Source: Arthrobacter tumbae (lineage in GTDB: Bacteria; Actinomycetota; Actinomycetes; Actinomycetales; Micrococcaceae). From it: a stretch of DNA of 64,000 nucleotides. Shown here piece by piece: positions 16,324-24,114 of this stretch. Position numbers and translations under genes: made by a program. Under the pieces are notes generated by a model. That model saw nothing but the letters and a program-made list of their open reading frames with translations. It had not been told where the DNA came from and searched no databases. The stretch spans positions 2,356,001-2,420,000 of the forward strand of contig NZ_JAFBCC010000001.1 of assembly GCF_016907495.1 (NCBI RefSeq). The letters are read 5' to 3'. Every line of letters starts with the position of its first letter. The stretch's first letter is position 1.

Positions 16324-17856
16324 TCAGCGGACCGGGGTCGCCGGTCCTTCGCGGGGGACTTCCTCCTGGATTTCGCCAGCCACCCGCTTGTTCCACGCCG
16401 CCATGACCGCCGGGTCCGTCGGCTTGGTGGCAAGTGAGACCGCGATGTAGCTGACGGCTGAGGCAATGAGGCCGAAGTAGATCGGCTCGTTCGCGTACAG
16501 TCCGTCACCGATTGCCAGGCCCGCGTAGACGGCCAGCGTGCCGAGCGTGACGACGGACCCAGCGATCATCGAAACCGCTGCCCCCGGACCGGTGCCGCGC
16601 TTCCACACCAGGCCGCCGAGGATGGCGACCAGCAGGCCGCCCACCAGGATGTCGTAGGCAATGGTGAGGGCGACGACGACGTCGTTCAGGACGATCGCAA
16701 CCAGTACTGCCAGGATGCCCAGCCCCAGTACCCACATGCGGTTGCCCGCGACGTCGTGCTCCGGATCGGAATCCCGGTGACCCTCTGCCGCAACCGTAGC
16801 GCCGCCGCGCAGCCCGTGGCGGCGCCAGCTGCGGACAAAAGGTACGACGTCGGAGCTCGCCACGGTTGCCGCGGCGATCAGTGCGCCGGACGCGGTGGAC
16901 ATCATCGCCGCAACTGCGGCGGCAAGGACCAGCCCGCCGACGCCGATGGGAAGTACATCGATGGCAACCTGGGCATAGACGTCGTCGGTGTTTTCGAGGA
17001 CGGGCAGCAGCACGCTGGCTGCCATGCCGATCATGGCGCCGGCGACGCCGTAGAGGATGCAGTAGATTCCAGCGGTTGTGCCTCCCCATCGGGCGACGCC
17101 CGGCGTCCTCGAGGTGAAGACGCGCTGCCAGATGTCCTGACCGATGAGGAGCCCCAGTGTGTACACCACGAAGTAGGTGATGATGGACTGCGCGCCGATT
17201 CCGGTGATGCTGAAGAACTCTTCCCCGGCCCGCTCCCGGATGCCATCGAACCCACCGGCCGCGGAGAGCGCAAAGGGAAGCATGAGCGCGAAGACGCCGA
17301 TGGTCTTGATGACGAACTGCGCCATGTCTGCCAGCGTGATGGACCACATGCCGCCTACGGTCGAGTAGATCAGCACGATGATTCCGCCGAGTGCGATGGC
17401 GAGCCAGCGGTCGAGACCGAACAGTACGACGAAGATCGTGGCGTAAGCGCCGGTCGACGTGGCGCACAGCACCACGGTGTACGCGAGCATGACGAAGCCT
17501 GCGATCTTGGTGGCCTCGTGCCCGTACCGGAGGGTGAGCATCTGGGAGACCGTGTAGATCTTCAGCTTCTGGATGGTGGGCGCGAAGAAGAGGCTGAGCA
17601 CCAGGACGCCGGTGCCGATGGCGACGACGAGCCACATGCCGGAAATGCCGAACTGGTAGCCCAGCCCCACACCGCCCACGGTGGACGCTCCCCCCAGGAC
17701 GACCGCCGCCATGGTGCCGGTGTACAGCACCGGCCCCAGGCGCCGGCCGGCAACGAGGTAGTCACTGGTATTTTTGGTGCGCGATTTGCCCCACCAGCCG
17801 AAGGCAAGCATCGCGGCCAGGTAGACCACCACGATGGCGACGTTGACGAATTCCAT
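16324..17856 (-). CDS. sodium:solute symporter (SSS) family protein
   Basis: 510 residues with about 13 membrane spans, from ATG 17856 with AGGAG 4 bases upstream. SSS features: NTSDYLVAGRRLGP after helix 1, GGASTVGGVGLGYQFGISGMW (~70-90, Na+/substrate helix), IYTVSQMLTLRYG, and TASGALIAAATVASSDVV (~325-342, helix 8 Na2 site). The C-terminal end is a soluble tail. Substrate not readable; SSS members carry amino acids, polyamine-like compounds, sugars and urea. It is divergent from an XRE-cupin regulator and shares an upstream motif with the ureohydrolase operon at 23131, which suggests a nitrogen-rich substrate (inference). Confidence 0.88.
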   Translation of the reverse strand: MEFVNVAIVVVYLAAMLAFGWWGKSRTKNTSDYLVAGRRLGPVLYTGTMAAVVLGGASTVGGVGLGYQFGISGMWLVVAIGTGVLVLSLFFAPTIQKLKIYTVSQMLTLRYGHEATKIAGFVMLAYTVVLCATSTGAYATIFVVLFGLDRWLAIALGGIIVLIYSTVGGMWSITLADMAQFVIKTIGVFALMLPFALSAAGGFDGIRERAGEEFFSITGIGAQSIITYFVVYTLGLLIGQDIWQRVFTSRTPGVARWGGTTAGIYCILYGVAGAMIGMAASVLLPVLENTDDVYAQVAIDVLPIGVGGLVLAAAVAAMMSTASGALIAAATVASSDVVPFVRSWRRHGLRGGATVAAEGHRDSDPEHDVAGNRMWVLGLGILAVLVAIVLNDVVVALTIAYDILVGGLLVAILGGLVWKRGTGPGAAVSMIAGSVVTLGTLAVYAGLAIGDGLYANEPIYFGLIASAVSYIAVSLATKPTDPAVMAAWNKRVAGEIQEEVPREGPATPVR

Positions 17857-17882
17857 GACTCTCCTGAGAACGGGCGATTTCA

Positions 17883-17914
17883 CCTATAGGCAACAGATGT
17901 TGTCTAGTAGGCTA
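17883..17914. promoter_or_regulatory. putative operator region between symporter and XRE-cupin regulator
   Basis: Three short elements lie together: the palindrome CCTATAGG followed by CAAC (17883-17894), CAACAGATGTTG with 5-bp inverted arms (17891-17902) and CTAGTAGGCTAG (17903-17914). The CCTATAGG core plus CAAC recurs upstream of the ureohydrolase gene (23070-23082). Likely binding sites of the adjacent regulator or part of the promoter. Confidence 0.4.
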
Positions 17915-17998
17915 GTTGTGACCGAAGTAACACGTCAAGTGTGACGGAGCGGACAGCGTCTGTATGCTCGTGAATCAGCCGTCCCGGAAGGAACCACA

Positions 17999-18577
17999 GT
18001 GAAGGCTCTCCCAGTAGAACCGAGCAACGCGCCGGTGGCGATTGGTTCGCGGATCAGGTCGGCGCGGCAGGCCCAGCGCATGACGATCGAACAGGTGGCC
18101 GGGTCCACCGGTTTGACCAAGGGCTTCCTCAGCAGAGTGGAGCGGGACCTGACGTCGCCGTCGGTGGCTTCCCTCGTGACGCTGTGCCAGGTCCTGTCCA
18201 TTTCCATCGGTGACCTCTTCACCGTTCCGGAAACGCATCTCACCCGACTCCGCGAAGCACCGAAAATCAGTCTCGGCGGCGAGGGGATCAACGAACGGCT
18301 CATGACAGCGCGCTCGGAGCGGCGCCTGCAGATGATCCGTGCCGTCGTCGCGCCCAACGGAAAGGGCGAGTCGGACCTGTACTCGGTGGACTGCGAAGTG
18401 GAGACCCTGCATATCGTGGCCGGTCGGTTTGAGCTGATCTTCTCAAACGCCCGGTACGCGATGGAAGCGGGTGACACCATCACTTTCCCGGGCAGGGAAC
18501 CGCACACCTGGGTCAACCCCTCGGACGAGGAAGCGGTGGTGCTGTGGACACTGGTTCCGGCGGCGTCCAGGAGCTGA
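17999..18577 (+). CDS. XRE-family regulator with C-terminal cupin sensor
   Basis: 192 residues from GTG 17999 (GGAAGGAA upstream). Residues ~12-72 are an XRE/Cro helix-turn-helix: IGSRIRSARQAQRMTIEQVAGSTGLTKGFLSRVERDLTSPSVASLVTL is close to the HTH_3 consensus. Residues ~115-190 are a cupin_2 barrel with VETLHIVAGRFELIF, MEAGDTITFPGREPHTW and a final beta-strand. This is the PuuR/SutR architecture, where the cupin binds a small effector such as a polyamine or amino acid. It is divergent from the SSS symporter and most likely controls it. Confidence 0.87.
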   Translation: MKALPVEPSNAPVAIGSRIRSARQAQRMTIEQVAGSTGLTKGFLSRVERDLTSPSVASLVTLCQVLSISIGDLFTVPETHLTRLREAPKISLGGEGINERLMTARSERRLQMIRAVVAPNGKGESDLYSVDCEVETLHIVAGRFELIFSNARYAMEAGDTITFPGREPHTWVNPSDEEAVVLWTLVPAASRS

Positions 18578-18664
18578 TTTTTCCTGTTCCAATCGTTACC
18601 GGGATACCAAGCGGGCTTATGGAATACTGAGCGAACGACGCCGGCTTGTGAAGGGACTGGAGCA

Positions 18665-20044
18665 ATGAAGACTTCTCGGACAGCAGGGTTTGCGGTGGTT
18701 GCGGCCATCGCGTTGACCGCCACCGCGTGTGGCGGCGGAGGTGGCGGGACCGCCGATGGCGGGGAGGCCGCAGATTACGGAGCTGAACTCTCCGGCACCC
18801 TGACCACCGGTGGCTTCACCCTGGGCGATGAGGTGGCGACGTCCCGTGCGGACCTCGCTACCGCCGCCCTGGAAGAGGACGGTGTGACCGTCGAGATCAA
18901 CGAAAGCAACTTCGATCCCCAGCGGTTCGCTGCCCAGGCCGCGAGCGGAACCCTGCCGGACCTGGTCGTGATGGACCGCCAGTATGTGGCGACGTACGCG
19001 GCCAAGGGACTGATCGAGCCGGTTGACGACTGCTTCACTACCCACGACGTCAACGCTGAGGAGCACTACTACCCTGCCGTGTTGCAGGATGTCACCTACG
19101 ACGGGCAGGTCTACGGCATACCTCAGTTCTGGCAGCCGTGGTCGATCATCGCCAATACCCGCGTCATGGAGGAAGCCGGTGTCACGGCCGACGATCTGGA
19201 CACCTCCAACCCTGACGCCGTGCTCGCTGCTGCGGAAGCAATGTACGAGTCTGACGGCGAAAACCCCACGCGCCTTGGGTTCGATCCGCAGATGCCCTCG
19301 CAGGCTCCCATTTGGTTTACGGCCTTCGGCGGAAAGATCATGGACGAGACCGGGAAACCGACCCTCGATGACCCCGCCAATATTGAAGCACTGACGTGGC
19401 TGAAGGAAATTTACGACGCCCAGGGTGGCTATGAGACCGCCTACAGTTTTGGCCAGACCTGGGACTTCTTCGGCGAAAACAACCAGTTTGTCGCTGATCA
19501 GGTAGGCGCAGGGCTGTACGCCCAGTGGTATCCCAACGTCCTCGCCGACTACGCCGATCAGCTGGAGATTTCCGGTGTCCCGCTGCGCAACCAGGACGGC
19601 GACGCCATCGCCGTTGCCGGCGGGCAGTCCTACGTGATTCCGACAGGCGCCGAGAACAAGGCAGCCGCCTGCAAGTGGGCCGTCACCAACACCTCCGATG
19701 AGGCGTGGATGGCAGCTGCCGAGGCGCGGGTCTCGGGTATGGAAGAGGGCGGCATGTTCACCGGCATCTTCACGGGTTCTCAGACAGCCGACCAGCTGAT
19801 CAAGGATGAGTACCTGGAGTCGACGGGCAACGAAGGCTTCGATCAGCTGATCGATTCCTATTACCAGGCACTTGAAAACGGTGTGCCCCTCGGGTCGTCG
19901 CCTGCGGGCCTTGAGATTCAGACCGAACTGCAGAACGCCATGGCTCCGGCCATGTCCGGGGACAAGACCATCGATGAAGCACTGGGCGATGCACAGGCCG
20001 CCGCGATGCTGGTGTACGAACAGGCGACGGCCGGCGCGCAGTAG
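18665..20044 (+). CDS. ABC transporter extracellular solute-binding lipoprotein (sugar type)
   Basis: 459 residues. A basic start, hydrophobic core and lipobox LTATAC give lipidation at Cys22, followed by a Gly-rich linker. The mature part has the family 1 solute-binding pattern (SBP_bac_1): VEINESNFDPQRFAAQAASG, TLPDLVVMDRQYVATYAAKGLIEPVD and YDGQVYGIPQFWQPWSIIANTRVMEEAG. It should capture an oligosaccharide or sugar for the two permeases encoded at 20115-22015. Unusually it faces those permease genes rather than leading them. ATG 18665 has GGAGC just upstream. No ATP-binding subunit is present; actinobacterial sugar importers often share MsiK encoded elsewhere. Confidence 0.9.
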   Translation: MKTSRTAGFAVVAAIALTATACGGGGGGTADGGEAADYGAELSGTLTTGGFTLGDEVATSRADLATAALEEDGVTVEINESNFDPQRFAAQAASGTLPDLVVMDRQYVATYAAKGLIEPVDDCFTTHDVNAEEHYYPAVLQDVTYDGQVYGIPQFWQPWSIIANTRVMEEAGVTADDLDTSNPDAVLAAAEAMYESDGENPTRLGFDPQMPSQAPIWFTAFGGKIMDETGKPTLDDPANIEALTWLKEIYDAQGGYETAYSFGQTWDFFGENNQFVADQVGAGLYAQWYPNVLADYADQLEISGVPLRNQDGDAIAVAGGQSYVIPTGAENKAAACKWAVTNTSDEAWMAAAEARVSGMEEGGMFTGIFTGSQTADQLIKDEYLESTGNEGFDQLIDSYYQALENGVPLGSSPAGLEIQTELQNAMAPAMSGDKTIDEALGDAQAAAMLVYEQATAGAQ

Positions 20045-20064
20045 GCGCCGTCGTCGTCATCTGC

Positions 20065-20107
20065 CCGTTGAGTTGGCAGCGTCCGGGCGGCGCTGCCAAC
20101 TCAACGG
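20065..20107. terminator. 17-bp perfect inverted repeat with TGAGTTGGCAG arm
   Basis: Arms 20065-20081 and 20091-20107 are exact reverse complements (17 bp) around a 9-base loop. The element fills the gap between the convergent binding-protein and permease genes, so it can terminate both. Its arm shares TGAGTTGGCAG, and its right arm shares the 15-mer CTGCCAACTCAACGG, with the element at 42411-42467. Confidence 0.75.
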
Positions 20108-20114
20108 AAGGGGG

Positions 20115-21056
20115 TCAGCCTTTGCGGCCCTGACCGGCCAGGCCCTCGATGAAATACCGCTGACCGAACGCGAACAGGATCAGCATGGGCAGCGTCACGA
20201 GCAGCGCCGCTGTCATGACGTACTGGTAGTCGGCCTCGCCGCCCGAGGTGGGGCTGAACAGTGACATCGCGTAGGAGATACCGAGCGGCACGGTGTACTC
20301 CTCCGGGCTGCCCGTGTTCAAGTAAATCAGCGGAGCCTGCAGGTTGTTCCAGCTCGCCTGGAACTCGAAGATGAACACGATGATGAAGGACGGGATGGAT
20401 AGCGGTAGGGCTATCCGCCGGAACAGCCCGAAGTAGCTGCACCCGTCAATGCGTGCCGCTTCGAAGATGTCGCGGGGGAGTCCGAGGAAGAACTGGCGCT
20501 GCAGGAAGATATAGAACGCCGATCCGAAGAGATTGGCGCCCCACAGCGGCACGGTGGTCCCGAGGAAGCCGAGCTCCTTCCAGATCAGGTACACCGGGAT
20601 CATCGTCACTGCGCCGGGCAGCATCATGGTGCCGAGCACCAGGCCGAAGAGCAGGTTTCGGAAGGGGAACCGGAAGTAGGCGAAACCGAAGGCAACGAGT
20701 GAGCTTGAGATGGTGACGAGTCCGGCGGCCAGCAGCGCGATGATGATGCTGTTGGACATCCAGGACAGCAGGGGCAACTGCTGCCACACCTCGACGTAGT
20801 TGGTGAAAACCCAGGTCTCCGGGATGAGGCGGTTATCGAAGACGTCCTGGCGTGGTTTGAACGTTGCAGCCAGCAGCCACACGAACGGATACAGGAACAG
20901 CACCGAGAACCCCAGGAGAAGCGCCCAGAGGGCAATCCGGCCAAGAATGCTGCGGGGCTTGTACCAGGGGAAACGCTGGGTAGGCGATGCGGCGGACTTC
21001 CTCCGTGGATCTGATTCTGCGGCCGCCTGCGGTTGTGAGTTGATCACTGACGCCAC
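20115..21056 (-). CDS. carbohydrate ABC transporter permease (MalG type)
   Basis: 313 residues from GTG 21056, six membrane spans after a 35-residue polar N-terminus. The EAA loop DIFEAARIDGCSYFGLFRRIALPL (~205-228), which docks on the ATPase, is intact. PETWVFTNYVEVWQQLPLLSWMSNSI in the periplasmic part before the core is typical of MalG-like permeases. It follows the MalF-type gene by 2 bp, so both are cotranscribed. It is convergent with the binding-protein gene. The ATPase must be supplied from outside the window. Confidence 0.9.
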   Translation of the reverse strand: MASVINSQPQAAAESDPRRKSAASPTQRFPWYKPRSILGRIALWALLLGFSVLFLYPFVWLLAATFKPRQDVFDNRLIPETWVFTNYVEVWQQLPLLSWMSNSIIIALLAAGLVTISSSLVAFGFAYFRFPFRNLLFGLVLGTMMLPGAVTMIPVYLIWKELGFLGTTVPLWGANLFGSAFYIFLQRQFFLGLPRDIFEAARIDGCSYFGLFRRIALPLSIPSFIIVFIFEFQASWNNLQAPLIYLNTGSPEEYTVPLGISYAMSLFSPTSGGEADYQYVMTAALLVTLPMLILFAFGQRYFIEGLAGQGRKG

Positions 21057-21058
21057 TG

Positions 21059-22015
21059 CTACCGGCCCCCCTCGTAGTAGACGAACTTGTTCCCGAAACG
21101 GACCTGGAAGACCGTGATCAGGAGGATGATGACGAACAACAGCCAGGCGATGGCGGCGGCAAAGCCCATGTTGAACTGCTGGAAGGCCTGCTGGAACAGG
21201 TAGACGCCGACAAAGAGTGCCGCATCAGGGGAGCCGCTCGCCGTGTCCCGGTAGAAGAGCAGGAACGCCTGGTCGAAGACCTGGAGTGCGGCGATCGTCA
21301 GCACGATGGTGCAGAAGAACAGTGCATTCGAGATCATCGGCAGGGTGACGGAAAAGAACTGCCGGAGTGCTCCGGCGCCGTCGAGTGCTGCTGCCTCATA
21401 CAGGTCCTGCGGAACGTTCTTCAGCGCGGCAAGGAGGATCAGCATGGTGCCGCTGACGCTCCACAGGCCAATGATGATGATGGACGGCTTCATCCAGTCG
21501 GGGTCAATCAACCACTGCGGTCCATCGATCCCGAAGATGCCGAGGAAGCCATTGATCGCACCGGAATTACCGTTGAGCAGCAGCAGGAAGATGGACGCTG
21601 CGGCGACGGACGGCGTCATCTTCGGCAGGTAGTAGATGATGCGGAAGACGCCGGCTCCGCGTTCGGGGATCCGGTGCAGCAAATAGGCCAGCAGCAGGGC
21701 GAAGCAGATTTCGAGCGGCACGGACAGCACGGCGTAGTACAGCGTGTTGCCCAGCGACGTCAGAACCTTCGGGTCCTTGAGCAGCAGCTCGTAGTTGCTG
21801 AAGCCGACAGGCGTGGCGGTGTCCGTGGAGAGGTCGTAATTCGTGAAGGAGATAACGAGGCTGTACACCATGGCTCCGAGCGTGAACACGAGAAACCCGA
21901 TGACCCAGGGAAGGATGAACAGATACCCTGCCCTCGCCTCCCGGTTGAAGGGCTCCTTAATCCAGCGGGGACGCCGAAGCCGTCTCTTCCGGGGGGAGTC
22001 AACCGCTGTGGCCAT
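21059..22015 (-). CDS. sugar ABC transporter permease (MalF type)
   Basis: 318 residues from ATG 22015 with a strong AAGGAGGTG ribosome site. Six membrane spans begin near residue 30 (AGYLFILPWVIGFLVFTLG), the usual start of MalF/UgpA-like permeases, and the EAA loop DLYEAAALDGAGALRQFFSVTLP is near residue 203-225. The GFSNYELLLKDP segment before the BPD domain is also canonical. First gene of a two-gene permease operon running toward the binding-protein gene. It is divergent from the VOC gene over 160 bp. Confidence 0.9.
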   Translation of the reverse strand: MATAVDSPRKRRLRRPRWIKEPFNREARAGYLFILPWVIGFLVFTLGAMVYSLVISFTNYDLSTDTATPVGFSNYELLLKDPKVLTSLGNTLYYAVLSVPLEICFALLLAYLLHRIPERGAGVFRIIYYLPKMTPSVAAASIFLLLLNGNSGAINGFLGIFGIDGPQWLIDPDWMKPSIIIIGLWSVSGTMLILLAALKNVPQDLYEAAALDGAGALRQFFSVTLPMISNALFFCTIVLTIAALQVFDQAFLLFYRDTASGSPDAALFVGVYLFQQAFQQFNMGFAAAIAWLLFVIILLITVFQVRFGNKFVYYEGGR

Positions 22016-22175
22016 GCTGCACCTCCTTGCTGTCGGCAGAGTCGCTTCTGAACAGAGTAAGCCATCAGCATGCTTTGTTTACGGCGAAAATCTTCCCATT
22101 CAGGAAGCGATGGGCTATACGCCCAAGGGGTGGTCCGATAACGTGAGCCATCCCTCTCAAGGTCAGGAGCAGTCA

Positions 22176-22583
22176 ATGGACTGGACGCTGGAAGTCGTTG
22201 TGGTGCCGGTGAGCGACATCGCGCGCTCGATCGAGTTTTACCGCGACAAACTTGGATTCGTGCAGGATTTCGAGACCGACACCGGCGGCATGCATTTCAC
22301 CCAGTTCACCCCGCCGGGCTCCGGCTGTTCCATCGTCTTCGGCAACGGACCGGGCATGGGATCCATGCAGCCGGGCACCTTGAAAGGCCTTCAGCTGGTG
22401 GTCTCCGACGCCAATGCGGCGCGCGAGGAGTTACTGGGCCGTGGTGTCTCGGTGGGTGACATCACCGTCTTTGACGAGCGCGACGGCGGCACTTTCTTTG
22501 GATTCGACGACCCGGACGGCAATTCCTGGGCTGTGCAGCAGATCAAGGCCCGCGCCGACAAGCCGCTGATTCCGCGCTCCTAG
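22176..22583 (+). CDS. VOC (glyoxalase/dioxygenase superfamily) protein
   Basis: 135 residues from ATG 22176 with CAGGAG 7-8 bases upstream; the frame is open further upstream but without protein-like sequence. Two beta-alpha-beta-beta-beta repeats: EVVVVPVSDIARSIEFYRDKLGFVQDFETD then LKGLQLVVSDANAAREELLGRGV and GGTFFGFDDPDGNSWAVQQI with the metal-site Glu position replaced by Gln/Ala. A lone VOC protein of this type may be a lyase, dioxygenase or binding protein; the role is unknown. Its 3' end overlaps the opposing DUF1801 gene by 4 bp. Confidence 0.85.
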   Translation: MDWTLEVVVVPVSDIARSIEFYRDKLGFVQDFETDTGGMHFTQFTPPGSGCSIVFGNGPGMGSMQPGTLKGLQLVVSDANAAREELLGRGVSVGDITVFDERDGGTFFGFDDPDGNSWAVQQIKARADKPLIPRS

Positions 22584-22984
22584 CGGTTTGTGCCGTCCTG
22601 TTTCAGCCTTCGCCACCCACCGGCGCGGTTGTTCGCAATGATCTGCCTGAACATTGCGAGCAGCGCGGGCGCGTTGACGGGGTCTCCTTCATGGAAGGCG
22701 ACCGTCCGCGCGGTTTTGTTCTCATGACCGGCAGTGATGATTCCTTCGGGATCCGGCACCATCGCGCCGTCGTACAGGAAGACGTTCAGGTGATCCCTGG
22801 TGGTGAGGAACGCGCAGATATTGCCCTGCAGTACGAAGTACGGCTGGACCGTCCTCTTGATGGTTTCCTCGACCTCGGGGTCCGCTGAGTGCACCAGGTC
22901 CCGTACTTCGCGGCAGACGGATTGCTGCCATCCGGGAAGCGCGTCGATGTAGGAGTCGACGCGTGGATCGGGAATGTACTTCAT
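22580..22984 (-). CDS. DUF1801 (YdhG-like) family protein
   Basis: 134 residues from ATG 22984 with GGAG 6 bases upstream. VDSYIDALPGWQQSVCREVRDLVHSADPEVEETIKRTVQPYF is the family start, and the FLTTRDHLNVFLYDGAMVPDPEG and GHENKTARTVAFHEGDPVNAPALLAMFRQIIANN blocks complete it. These small soluble proteins have a fold related to the frataxin-like YdhG group; no reaction is known. Convergent with the VOC gene, overlapping by 4 bp, and divergent from the ureohydrolase across 146 bp. Confidence 0.82.
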   Translation of the reverse strand: MKYIPDPRVDSYIDALPGWQQSVCREVRDLVHSADPEVEETIKRTVQPYFVLQGNICAFLTTRDHLNVFLYDGAMVPDPEGIITAGHENKTARTVAFHEGDPVNAPALLAMFRQIIANNRAGGWRRLKQDGTNR

Positions 22985-23069
22985 GGTTTCTCCTTGGCGC
23001 TGGCACTCTCAGCGTAGCGACCTTGACTGAGACGCGTGCCACAATTAGCCTTGCGAGAAACAGTTGATG

Positions 23070-23082
23070 CCTATAGGGCAAC
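23070..23082. promoter_or_regulatory. CCTATAGG-GCAAC element upstream of ureohydrolase operon
   Basis: CCTATAGGGCAAC, part of a wider GTTG...CAAC dyad (23063-23082), lies 50-60 bp before the speB-like start. The CCTATAGG plus CAAC core matches that upstream of the SSS symporter. TATAGG could also serve as a -10 with TTGCGA (23051-23056) as -35, though the spacing of 15 is short. Confidence 0.4.
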
Positions 23083-23130
23083 TACGCGTTCGGGATTCGA
23101 ACGGACATCACGGGGACCAAGGAGAGATGC

Positions 23131-24114
23131 ATGGAAGAGTTGCGCGTTACGGCAGGCGGCCGTCTGGGGCCGATCGATTCGGCCCGCATTCCGCGGTACG
23201 CCGGAGCGGCCACGTTCGCGCGGCTTCCGCGGATCGACCAGGTGGAGAAGACCGATATAGCCGTCGTCGGGGTGCCCTTCGACTCAGGTGTCTCCTACCG
23301 GCCTGGCGCGCGCTTCGGCGCCAACCATGTCCGTGAGGCTTCGCGGCTGCTGCGCCCCTACAACCCGGCAATGGACATCTCGCCCTTCGAACGCGTGCAG
23401 GTCGCTGACGCCGGTGACATGGCCGTCAACCCCTTCAACATCAACGAGGCCATTGAGACCATCCAGCAGAACGCGCTGGATCTCACGCACGACGGCGCCC
23501 GCCTGGTCACGCTCGGTGGTGACCACACCATCGCACTGCCTTTGCTGCGCGCTGCCTCCGAGCGCGCCGGTGAGCCGATAGCGCTGCTGCACTTCGATGC
23601 GCACCTCGATACCTGGGACACCTATTTCGGTGCCGAGTACACGCACGGAACACCTTTCCGCCGCGCTGTGGAGGAAGGGATCCTGGACACCGAGGCCATC
23701 TCCCACGTCGGTACCCGCGGGCCCCTGTACGGGGTGAAGGACCTGGAGGATGACCGGCGGTTCGGCTTCGGCATCGTGACCTCCTCCGATGTCTTCCGCC
23801 AGGGCGTTGACGAGACCGTCGCCAAGCTGCGCGACCGGATCGGCAACCGGCCCCTGTACGTTTCGATCGACATCGACGTGCTGGACCCGGCTCATGCCCC
23901 GGGCACCGGAACGCCCGAGGCAGGCGGCATCACCAGCCGTGAGCTGCTTGAGATCCTGCGCGGTCTGCGCGGGATGAATCTGGTGGGCGCCGACGTCGTC
24001 GAAGTTGCCCCCGCGTACGATCACGCAGAGATCACCGGTGTGGCGGCGTCGCACGTCGCCTACGATCTGGTGAGTCTGATGGCCGACGAAATCTCCACGC
24101 GAAAGGACGGCTGA
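23131..24114 (+). CDS. speB: agmatinase / ureohydrolase family (guanidino-acid amidinohydrolase)
   Basis: 327 residues from ATG 23131 (AGGAGAG upstream). Dinuclear manganese ureohydrolase motifs are complete: GGDHT (129-133), HFDAHLDT (154-161), and [22 protein letters not shown] (~245-266). The enzyme releases urea from a guanidino compound. The name agmatinase is the family default; guanidinobutyrase or guanidinopropionase are equally possible because the specificity loop ([12 protein letters not shown]) is not diagnostic by eye. The stop overlaps the ThDP-enzyme start by one base (TGATG), so the two act in one pathway. Confidence 0.88.
   Translation: MEELRVTAGGRLGPIDSARIPRYAGAATFARLPRIDQVEKTDIAVVGVPFDSGVSYRPGARFGANHVREASRLLRPYNPAMDISPFERVQVADAGDMAVNPFNINEAIETIQQNALDLTHDGARLVTLGGDHTIALPLLRAASERAGEPIALLHFDAHLDTWDTYFGAEYTHGTPFRRAVEEGILDTEAISHVGTRGPLYGVKDLEDDRRFGFGIVTSSDVFRQGVDETVAKLRDRIGNRPLYVSIDIDVLDPAHAPGTGTPEAGGITSRELLEILRGLRGMNLVGADVVEVAPAYDHAEITGVAASHVAYDLVSLMADEISTRKDG

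Noticed and set aside
16756..17889. Long plus-strand open frame opposite the sodium:solute symporter
   Set aside because: Product is His/Asp/Gly/Arg-rich without motifs; it is the usual antisense shadow of a high-GC membrane-protein gene that has clear family signatures.
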